This document shows, one piece after another, positions 6,566 to 13,433 of a stretch of DNA of 64,000 nucleotides (position 1 is its first letter; the number at the start of each line of letters is the position of its first letter). Source of the stretch: Bacteroidales bacterium (GTDB taxonomy: Bacteria > Bacteroidota > Bacteroidia > Bacteroidales > UBA932); assembly GCA_017555965.1 (NCBI GenBank), contig JAFZFH010000001.1, positions 1 to 64,000 on the forward strand. The letters run 5' to 3'. A model generated the notes under the pieces. It saw only the letters and a program-made list of their open reading frames with translations. It was not told the origin of the DNA and ran no database searches. The position numbers and the translations under genes were made by a program.

Positions 6566-7132
6566 TCAGTCTACCAGTTCGAACTTATGTACATATATCT
6601 GGTCGTCATCATTGTCTTCCTTGTCATTATGCTCTGAAACAAGAATCATTGCTTCATCTATATCGGCGAAGTCTATACCAAAGATTTCTGACAATTCATT
6701 CAAGGCCCCTGCCTCAGACAGATAATATCTATCTCCTGCAGAATAGTCGACAATGTACTCTTCGTCAAAGTATACGTCACTATTCTTCTCGTAGATACAC
6801 ATTCCAGGTTCTTCACAGAGGAAGAATATCTCAATAGACGGATACTTCTCCTTTATCAGGTCTTCCACCTCCGTACATCTGTACCAGGCTGTCTCTGTCC
6901 AGAATCTCAAGACACCTCCATCCAGCTCTAGACCATCCCAGGAGCCACGGCACTGAACCTTATTGAAGTCCACCCCGAGATCTTCAACCAGATTACCGAG
7001 CCAAGTCGTGCCAAACCCATTGGGTTTAAGTGGTTCCTTCATCTGAGCCAGTCTATTCATTCTTTCATATAAGCTTTGAAGTTCATTCTGATCTCCAGTA
7101 CAAGCATATCTTGTGGAGCACCAATTCGGCAT
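6566..7132 (-). CDS. YubB/DUF1281-like ferredoxin-fold protein
   Basis: A 188-residue protein opening MPNWCSTRYACTGDQNELQS, the characteristic start (MPNWC-x-N/T) of the YubB ferredoxin-like/Api92 family found on plasmids, phages and conjugative elements. Aromatic and acidic residues dominate the middle (FWTETAWYRCTEVE), and the tail is strongly acidic (HNDKEDNDDDQ, about 169-179). Function is unknown. It is the last gene of the minus-strand block that begins with the VWA gene; the next gene upstream ends 11 bp before its start. An acidic protein of this kind could mimic DNA, but that is speculation. Confidence 0.75.
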   Translation of the reverse strand: MPNWCSTRYACTGDQNELQSLYERMNRLAQMKEPLKPNGFGTTWLGNLVEDLGVDFNKVQCRGSWDGLELDGGVLRFWTETAWYRCTEVEDLIKEKYPSIEIFFLCEEPGMCIYEKNSDVYFDEEYIVDYSAGDRYYLSEAGALNELSEIFGIDFADIDEAMILVSEHNDKEDNDDDQIYVHKFELVD

Positions 7133-7143
7133 ATCATCGATTT

Positions 7144-7512
7144 TTAATAGTTTACATATTTATCCATCTTGCAGGCCTTCGCCTTGCGTGTCATAGGGAC
7201 CGTCGCCAAGATACCTGTCATCGGTATCCTCTGGCCGTCCTTGCTCTCAAGCACCCAGCAGCCTTCCACCGAGGCCACCGTACAGTCAGTATAGGTTCTC
7301 AATACCGCATTGAGCACCTTGGCGCTCTTGCGGGACACCTGCAGCATTCCGTTGACTCTCACGTCACCGCTGTCGAACCTCACCACCATGGCAGGCACCC
7401 CATGGAGAGAAACCTTCACACGGTCTCCCGCTACGGACACGTCCCTGCCGTTCATCTGCATCGCAACCTTCAGTCTGATTGCGGACAGCATCATCTCATC
7501 ACTTCTTGTCAT
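7144..7512 (-). CDS. Hypothetical protein of ICE accessory block
   Basis: A 122-residue protein that I do not recognise. It starts MTRSDEMMLSAIRLKVAMQM and has an amphipathic helix, then several short strands rich in Val and Gly (VSVAGDRVKVSLHGVPAMVVRF), and a Lys-rich end. No signal peptide, membrane segment or metal-binding cluster is visible. It sits tightly (12 bp on each side) between the WYL_2-like and YubB-like genes, so it is co-transcribed with them and likely belongs to the same element function. Confidence 0.65.
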   Translation of the reverse strand: MTRSDEMMLSAIRLKVAMQMNGRDVSVAGDRVKVSLHGVPAMVVRFDSGDVRVNGMLQVSRKSAKVLNAVLRTYTDCTVASVEGCWVLESKDGQRIPMTGILATVPMTRKAKACKMDKYVNY

Positions 7513-7524
7513 ATCGTTAATCTT

Positions 7525-7908
7525 TTAGAGTGTATAATCCTTGTCTATCATCACGAACCTGTCTACCTTGAAGCATCGCCACTCCCCTTTCTCTATGTCG
7601 AAATAAGGAAAGGTTCCGTTGAATGCTCTCTGCGGCTTCTGCGACGTAGAGCCTGTATCATATTTCCTGATGACATCTATGGCTCTGGTTCCGTAGGCAT
7701 CCCTGCGGGTTCCGTCTGTCTTCTCGAAGACGAAGTGCACGACTTCCTCAGTAAGCATCTTCTTGAGTTCGGCTATATCCGCCATGAGTGTAATGGCCTC
7801 CATTGATCTCTGTCCGAACTTTGCGTCCAGATATACGTCAATCTTCATCAGTTCGTTGTCTCCGCTGAAGAGCGAATGCTGAACGTTTGTCTGTGTATTT
7901 CTATTCAT
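7525..7908 (-). CDS. SH3 beta-barrel fold protein (WYL_2/DUF2693-like)
   Basis: A 127-residue protein. The segment from VVHFVFEKTDGTRRDAYGTR to FPYFDIEKGEWRCFKVDRF matches the small SH3-barrel proteins listed as DUF2693/WYL_2, frequent on Bacteroidota conjugative elements. The KTDGTxRxAxGTR and GxWRxFxxxR motifs are typical. The family has no known activity. I chose the ATG at 7908 (MNRNTQTNVQHS) over a farther ATG that would overlap the VWA gene, because the extra 20 residues look like a read-back of that gene. Four bases separate it from the VWA stop. Confidence 0.75.
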   Translation of the reverse strand: MNRNTQTNVQHSLFSGDNELMKIDVYLDAKFGQRSMEAITLMADIAELKKMLTEEVVHFVFEKTDGTRRDAYGTRAIDVIRKYDTGSTSQKPQRAFNGTFPYFDIEKGEWRCFKVDRFVMIDKDYTL

Positions 7909-7912
7909 ATGA

Positions 7913-9814
7913 TTATTGGATTTTACGGTTAGTATTGTCTGCAATGGCCTTCTTGACCATCTTGCCAAGATCCACTGCCAGTCTTGACATGTCAGTCAGG
8001 TTGACGTTCCTGTGATACATCAGAGAAGGGTCGTACTGAGGCTCGATGCTCACAGCCACTATGGCAAAACCCTGCTTCTCGACATCAAGCACTGCCTGTC
8101 TTACGGTCTCCACCGACTCGTTCGGAGCTCCGTCGGAAATCATGAAGAAGAGGACATTCTCTTTAGTGTGTTTCCTCACTCTCGCTGCAGCCTCACGGAT
8201 AGCCGTTCCGTCGTTGTTACCCCATCTGGAGTCTGTACTTCCAAGGGCGTACTTCGGACAGAAGGACTTCTCTCTATAGACGTAGAGAGCTGTACCGCCG
8301 TCGGTGCTGTGTCCGTAGATGTAAAGGTCAACGTTCCGAAGAGTGCCGATAGCCTCATTCAGCAGGACTGCCGTATCTCTTGCAGCCGTCTCACCCTCTC
8401 CGTACATAGAGCCGGATTCATCTATGAGGATGCAGACCGCTATCTTATCTGACTTGACCTGACCTTCCCTCATGTAGACTGTAGGGACTCCCTGGAACGC
8501 CTCGGCTATCTTGCCGGTGTCGAGCATTCCGCTGCGCATGCCTCTGTGGATGAGCTTGTACTCCATAGACGAGCATTTGAGTGACTTCGAGATTGCAGGT
8601 ATGTACTTGCGAACTCGTGAGAGCGAGTCCATGTACCTGTCCTTGTAAGGCTTCTCCTTGATGACGACACATCCCTTCTGCGTGCCACGCTCGGCTCTAC
8701 CCTCACATATCTTTCCTACCAGATTCCTTTCAGCCTTGACTGTCTCCGACTGGGAGTCAGATGTGATGTTGGACTTCTCCGGATCTCCTGTCAGGCTCTC
8801 AAGGGCCTCCTTTATCGAGTCGAAGACATCGTTCATGTCCTGCTCGACCTTCTTGGCGATCTGCCTTGATGTCATCTTCTTTCCTGACGTCTGTCCAGCA
8901 ATTCCGCTGCCAGAACCAGAGCTAGTAGAGTTTGAACCATTATCATCAGATGAATCCTGCTGGTCTCCCTGCGGATCACCCTGACCGGATGCAGACTCCT
9001 TCTGCTTCTGCTTTTCCTCGTCCTTGAGATACTCCTTGATGATCTCGTAGATCTTCTCCGCCACTTCGATACACTGGGCGGTAGACTCTGGATAAGGTGT
9101 GAGGAGAGGACGCACCTGCATGAGGGTATCCGCAAACTCGGCAAGGTCAGCCTCATTGACTATCTTTGGATATCTCACCAGCGATATGATGCAGTTCAAG
9201 AGTCTTGGGAAGGTGTCCAGCTTCTGCTGGTCTTCCTTCTGTGACATCTTCTGCACGTACCTGTCGAAGTAATAGTACTTGGATGCCTTCAGGAAGTTCG
9301 CAAGGCCGGGCTTCTGCTCGCCAAGGACTCTCTCTATCCTTTCGTCCTCCAGAAGGTTCTCGAGGAAGTGGACTATCCTGTTGGCCAGACCCTGACATGC
9401 CGAGAAGTCAGTATAGAGCAGGTGGCATCCTTCATGGATGGTCAGACCTAGGAATGTGTCGATGCGGTTACCTATCGGAAGGTCCGTATCATCGAATACC
9501 TCAGTGGCTACCCACACAGTCTTGCCGTCAGTCCTGGATCCGTCCGGAGAGATCCTCACGCGTACCTTGAAAGGAGTGTCCATGACCTTGATCATGTCCT
9601 CTGCAAGGCGGTAGGAGTTCTTGATAAGCTCCTCATCCGAGGCAGGTGAAAGCATGTAGTCGGAATACGGTGTTCCTTCAGGGATCGAGCTCTCCCATCC
9701 CAGTCTTCCGGTTCTTCTGATCTTGACGAACGTCGTCTGGTCTCTGTCCAGGAAATCCTCCTTGAGCGTCTGTATCTTCTGCTCCAAGGACATCTTCTGA
9801 TGAATTCTATTCAT
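7913..9814 (-). CDS. VWA-domain protein with zincin-like motif (CobT-like)
   Basis: A 633-residue protein. The N-terminal half has TIHEGCHLLYTD with an HExxH zinc motif (127-131), followed by a helical NLLEDERIERVLG segment, as in CobT-like proteins. The middle (about 295-345) is a Gln/Ser/Gly-rich disordered stretch. The C-terminal half is a von Willebrand A domain with the metal site DESGS (465-469). Such proteins work with MoxR/CobS AAA ATPases as chelatase-like or remodelling machines. The matching ATPase is at 18131-19378, separated by a cargo block. The ATG at 9814 is preferred; a farther start would add a tail unlike the family. Confidence 0.82.
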   Translation of the reverse strand: MNRIHQKMSLEQKIQTLKEDFLDRDQTTFVKIRRTGRLGWESSIPEGTPYSDYMLSPASDEELIKNSYRLAEDMIKVMDTPFKVRVRISPDGSRTDGKTVWVATEVFDDTDLPIGNRIDTFLGLTIHEGCHLLYTDFSACQGLANRIVHFLENLLEDERIERVLGEQKPGLANFLKASKYYYFDRYVQKMSQKEDQQKLDTFPRLLNCIISLVRYPKIVNEADLAEFADTLMQVRPLLTPYPESTAQCIEVAEKIYEIIKEYLKDEEKQKQKESASGQGDPQGDQQDSSDDNGSNSTSSGSGSGIAGQTSGKKMTSRQIAKKVEQDMNDVFDSIKEALESLTGDPEKSNITSDSQSETVKAERNLVGKICEGRAERGTQKGCVVIKEKPYKDRYMDSLSRVRKYIPAISKSLKCSSMEYKLIHRGMRSGMLDTGKIAEAFQGVPTVYMREGQVKSDKIAVCILIDESGSMYGEGETAARDTAVLLNEAIGTLRNVDLYIYGHSTDGGTALYVYREKSFCPKYALGSTDSRWGNNDGTAIREAAARVRKHTKENVLFFMISDGAPNESVETVRQAVLDVEKQGFAIVAVSIEPQYDPSLMYHRNVNLTDMSRLAVDLGKMVKKAIADNTNRKIQ

Positions 9815-10117
9815 AATGTTATCCGTTATCGGGTTCAACTTCATTTGTGAAGCACCCACAGGGCCGATGACGGCAACAGACAAGAAAATCCGCCAAAATA
9901 CTACCACAGCGTGCGTGGAGATTTTGACGGATTAGCAGAAAGCGGTTCTTGAATGTGTCCGGAAGAGGAATCTACATTTGCGGATACAAATGAGTGAAGC
10001 CGAGATAGGCTTTCATTTCTCGCTCCTATTTTGTAATTTTACACCGATAAATCGCAATTTAGCTATGGAATTGGAAGTATTGCCACATAACTCTCGTTAT
10101 AACTAAAAACAATGCAT
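9815..10117. promoter_or_regulatory. Divergent leader between VWA gene and lipoprotein block
   Basis: About 300 bp without a gene. The minus-strand side (9815-9990) is the VWA leader; the plus-strand side (about 10000-10117) is AT-rich, with TTTTGTAATTTTAC near 10030 as a possible promoter for the lipoprotein at 10118, though no exact TAnnTTTG was found. Base composition shifts to AT-rich here, so this is the likely left joint of the cargo block. Confidence 0.4.
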
Positions 10118-10750
10118 ATGAAAAGGATTCTCCAAATGGTAGGGATGTCGCTGACAATGCTCATATTGGCATCCTGCGCTGAAAAACTCGAAAGCAATTC
10201 GATAAAGTCTGAATCTTATACAGAGTATTTCAATCTTACCGACAGATCTACTGATGATTATCTATACCTTGAGGTAGCAGTAAAAGCAGGAGTCCCGAAG
10301 TCAGATGTAGAAAAGTATGTCGTGGGCAATGGTTGGAGAAGCGTTGCTGTCTATGAATTAGATGTAAATAAGAATGTCGTCGGAGAGTGGGAGTTAAAGG
10401 ATAATCTGCCGACAAACCATACACAAACACTCCGCGACTGTTTTGAAGTCAAGGGCTTTGGAAAGGATCAATTGATTCAATTTGGATTGAGAGAGGGACT
10501 GTATGAGGACCATGAGTTTGCTTATAATGAAAGCGACAACTCAATTTCACTTGCCGCATGTTCATTTGTTTCACCGAATGGAAAACTTGTCTACCTGTCA
10601 GATAATGTAATGGTATGTGTTGCCAGTGATGACTTGCCGCCGCTTGAAGGGAGAGTGCCATTTGTTTATATGGTTGTGTTTGAGAAGGTAAGCAAGTCCA
10701 CATTAAAGGATTGGCGCAAACAGTGCCCTGATCCTGGACTTTGGTATTAA
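10118..10750 (+). CDS. Lipoprotein of unknown function (cargo block)
   Basis: A 210-residue lipoprotein. The start MKRILQMVGMSLTMLILASC is a type II signal peptide with lipobox LASC, so the protein is exported and lipid-anchored. The mature part has no motif I know; it has many Asp/Glu and reads like a beta-rich domain (TDDYLYLEVAVKAGVPKSDVEKYV). An alternative ATG two codons earlier is equally possible. It is the first of five plus-strand exported-protein genes in tandem, and its composition is AT-rich compared with the tra genes. Confidence 0.72.
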   Translation: MKRILQMVGMSLTMLILASCAEKLESNSIKSESYTEYFNLTDRSTDDYLYLEVAVKAGVPKSDVEKYVVGNGWRSVAVYELDVNKNVVGEWELKDNLPTNHTQTLRDCFEVKGFGKDQLIQFGLREGLYEDHEFAYNESDNSISLAACSFVSPNGKLVYLSDNVMVCVASDDLPPLEGRVPFVYMVVFEKVSKSTLKDWRKQCPDPGLWY

Positions 10751-10839
10751 GTTTATATCGTAAATTCGAATTTGTGCGTCACGATTCCCATAATACAATG
10801 GACCATTGAATTGCCATCATATAATTTAATTTGAAGACT

Positions 10840-11295
10840 ATGAAACGCATTATTACTTTCATACTGGCAATCATAGGAAGTGTCAGTATGTACGCCCAAG
10901 AAAATAGCACTCAAGCAGACGCTCTTAAGTATATTGAGGACGGGAGATTCATAGTGATTGTGGAAGAAACCACTGATATCAAGACGCAGAACAATCGCAC
11001 AATGCATTCCACAAGAGTTGAAGTCAAAGGAGATATCGGTTCAATGATTTGGGGCAGTGGTGATAAAATCATCAGCAACAATCATTGGAATGATAACGCT
11101 ATTGACAAACAGGCAAAGGTGATAACATCACGCAAGAAGCCTTCTTCTATAGCAATAGAGATTGATAATGCATTCAACCGTGGATACAGAATCGAATGTA
11201 ATATTGACGATGATGGAAAATGCAGTGGAATGATATATTATTACAATGAAGTGTTCTGCACATATAAAGGCAGGGTGGTAGAATTATACAACTAA
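10840..11295 (+). CDS. Secreted protein, possibly DUF4251-like
   Basis: A 151-residue exported protein with signal peptide MKRIITFILAIIGSVSMYAQ (cleavage after YAQ, no lipobox). The mature part, beginning with DALKYIEDGRFIVIVEETTD, resembles DUF4251 proteins, whose hallmark is an N-terminal helix followed by GxFxxxxxxxxP-type strands; the match is loose. The ATG at 10840 is used; a TTG three codons earlier is less likely. Spacing to the neighbours is 89 bp upstream and 21 bp downstream, so it probably shares a transcript with the next gene. Confidence 0.65.
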   Translation: MKRIITFILAIIGSVSMYAQENSTQADALKYIEDGRFIVIVEETTDIKTQNNRTMHSTRVEVKGDIGSMIWGSGDKIISNNHWNDNAIDKQAKVITSRKKPSSIAIEIDNAFNRGYRIECNIDDDGKCSGMIYYYNEVFCTYKGRVVELYN

Positions 11296-11316
11296 TTTGA
11301 ATTTAACTAAATAAGT

Positions 11317-11688
11317 ATGAAAACGATTAAACGAATCTTGATACTTATATCAGTGATCATATGCTGCTCGTGTGAGAAAGAGTCACATTGGCTTTGCCAT
11401 ACTTACGGCGGAGGTTATGAGACAACTCGAATAATACTTGAGTTTACTGAGGATAGGACTGAATGTGAGGTTACTGAGAGAGATATTGCAGCAGACCCTC
11501 TTGTAAATCATAAAACATATAGGGCATATCTGAATGAAGATGAGAAGTCCTTTGTACTGAATGAAGGAGATTATGACTCAAGAGTAATATACAGCGGAAA
11601 GGTTACAGACTTTAATCATGCGACATTGACTTGGTACGAGAATGACAAAGAGATATCCATAACTCTTGAAGCACTGAGATACGAATAG
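11317..11688 (+). CDS. Small lipoprotein of unknown function
   Basis: A 123-residue lipoprotein: signal MKTIKRILILISVIICCSC with lipobox ICCSC, then a short acidic domain rich in Thr, Glu and Tyr (TRIILEFTEDRTECEVTERD), probably all beta. No family recognised. Its first eight codons and upstream bases are nearly identical to those of the barrel protein gene at 12812, while the mature parts differ completely. This suggests copied 5' ends in this block. Confidence 0.7.
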   Translation: MKTIKRILILISVIICCSCEKESHWLCHTYGGGYETTRIILEFTEDRTECEVTERDIAADPLVNHKTYRAYLNEDEKSFVLNEGDYDSRVIYSGKVTDFNHATLTWYENDKEISITLEALRYE

Positions 11689-11709
11689 TCGCTAATTCTA
11701 ATATATACC

Positions 11710-12753
11710 ATGAAACAACTTGTCTGTCCTATAATCATATTACTATCATTATGCGGATGTTCGGCTGCAAGGAAGACTGCTGCATCTAATGAGCCAGACA
11801 GTCATCAGGGACCTACTGAGGTTGCGCATATTGACCAGAGTATTGATTTGCCGTATGCCGAATTATCTGATACAACAAAGGCTATCGAAAGTAATGAACT
11901 GTATGGTCAAGATGTTCCTTCACGGATTATGGTTATGGACCATAGTGCAGACTTTCCACACTCAGGAGGGGAGAGGACGATCTACACCTTCAGTCATAAG
12001 GGATGGATGATAACGAAGGTAGAGACAAGGAACCCTGATGATCCAGATCTGAAGAGCATACCTCTGATACCTACAGACACTTATGCCGGAGAATGGTACT
12101 CTTTAACTGTACCCGAAGAAGGAAACAGTCTCGTAATCAAGACAGAGCAGTACAGCGGAAGAAGATACAGGGAACTATATGTAACAATGTATGCCGGGAA
12201 TATCGGACGCAAGATAACGGTACTCCAATATTCACCAGGTAAATACGGTGAGTACCTTCGTTATAATGACAGTTACAATGTCAGGAGGAAACTGATCATA
12301 TCTGGAGGCAATGGCGAAGAAGAGAATATCAGAGAAAAGGTTGCGGATAAGATGGCATCAGGCGGACCCGGCCAATGGATTACATTCCGGAAGCATAATG
12401 ATGAGTGGTATATGGATATATGCAAAGGAATTCTGGTATATGATGATGTAACTGAGATTGATAGCGGAAAGATGAGTATAGAGCCGATGAATGCGGATAG
12501 TTTTGATCTTGAGGACGGAATCGATGTTGTCAAGGTTATGAGGTGGGAGGTAGATTTTGACAAATCCGAGAAAAGAGAATTCATCGCAGTAATCTCCCCA
12601 TTGAAAAGTCCATCAGTTAACACAGATTATCAGATTCTGCTATATGAAGATCTCACCAAAGAAATCAATACAAAAGGCCGCAATCTCAAGCAGGTCTTGT
12701 TGAAGTACATTCTAACTGATGTCAATCAGACTGACCCGATGCCTTCCATATAA
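11710..12753 (+). CDS. Lipoprotein with BACON-like domain
   Basis: A 347-residue lipoprotein (MKQLVCPIIILLSLCGCSAA, lipobox LCGC). Residues about 75-180 follow the BACON plan: SGGERTIYTFSHKGWMITKV, a Trp-centred strand, a YSLTVPEEGNSLVIKTEQ strand, then SGRRYRELYVTMYAGNIGRKITVLQ. BACON domains are all-beta modules of Bacteroidota surface proteins thought to bind glycans or mucin. The C-terminal part has WEVDFDKSEKREF (279-291) and YEDLTKE (about 312-318), motifs seen again in the lipoprotein at 16433-17914. The gene lies 21 bp after the previous one. Confidence 0.72.
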   Translation: MKQLVCPIIILLSLCGCSAARKTAASNEPDSHQGPTEVAHIDQSIDLPYAELSDTTKAIESNELYGQDVPSRIMVMDHSADFPHSGGERTIYTFSHKGWMITKVETRNPDDPDLKSIPLIPTDTYAGEWYSLTVPEEGNSLVIKTEQYSGRRYRELYVTMYAGNIGRKITVLQYSPGKYGEYLRYNDSYNVRRKLIISGGNGEEENIREKVADKMASGGPGQWITFRKHNDEWYMDICKGILVYDDVTEIDSGKMSIEPMNADSFDLEDGIDVVKVMRWEVDFDKSEKREFIAVISPLKSPSVNTDYQILLYEDLTKEINTKGRNLKQVLLKYILTDVNQTDPMPSI

Positions 12754-12811
12754 GTAATGGAATATGCTCACTGAAAGCCATAACTTTACGAACATAAATC
12801 AGAATTTAAGT

Positions 12812-13384
12812 ATGAAAACAATTAAACGAATCTTAATCGCAGCTATTGCCTGCATTACTGCAGTGTCTTCAATGGCTCAGACAAAATCGTATAGGGGTTT
12901 TGTCGAAGGCGGATATGGAGCGTTCGTAGGGAGTAAAACAGGTAGTGTGCTGTCACTCAGCACTTCGCATGGTAAAATATTCGGTCCTGTATTCGTGGGA
13001 GGTGGAATCGGCATTGAACAGGCGTGGGTGAAGAATGAAAGCTATATCGAGAATTATGTATCTATCGGCTTATTTGATGGTTGGAGAGGGGTAAAGACAT
13101 TCAAAGGCATTAATGTTCCTGTATTTGCCAATATCAAAGGAATCTGGGAGAACAAGAAAATATCCCCGACATTTGATGTAAAAGCCGGATTTAACCTTGG
13201 TATGGCATGTGGCCTTCTGGGAGAAGCCGGAGCCGGTTGCAGATTTGATCTTGGCAAGACAGCCTTAGCCGCAACTGCATTCATAAAGGGAGCATACGAA
13301 GAAGAAAGCCTGGTATCAGATGATTCTAAGTATGTAGAAGGTTGGTTTACATCCCTCGGCCTCAAAGTCGCATGGGAGTTCTAA
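12812..13384 (+). CDS. Outer-membrane beta-barrel protein
   Basis: A 190-residue exported protein with signal MKTIKRILIAAIACITAVSS ending MAQ. The mature part has about eight alternating amphipathic strands with Gly/Phe/Tyr turns (YRGFVEGGYGAFVGSK, FGPVFVGGGIGIEQAW, FDVKAGFNLGMACG) and ends in an aromatic Phe (KVAWEF), the classical barrel C-terminus. Small barrels of this kind are porin- or adhesin-like; specific function unknown. The start at 12812 was chosen because an earlier ATG would put 16 hydrophilic residues before the signal peptide. Confidence 0.8.
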   Translation: MKTIKRILIAAIACITAVSSMAQTKSYRGFVEGGYGAFVGSKTGSVLSLSTSHGKIFGPVFVGGGIGIEQAWVKNESYIENYVSIGLFDGWRGVKTFKGINVPVFANIKGIWENKKISPTFDVKAGFNLGMACGLLGEAGAGCRFDLGKTALAATAFIKGAYEEESLVSDDSKYVEGWFTSLGLKVAWEF

Positions 13385-13433
13385 ATTCACCTTTATCTAA
13401 CAATAACAGTGTACGCACTTCTCTTTCATCACT

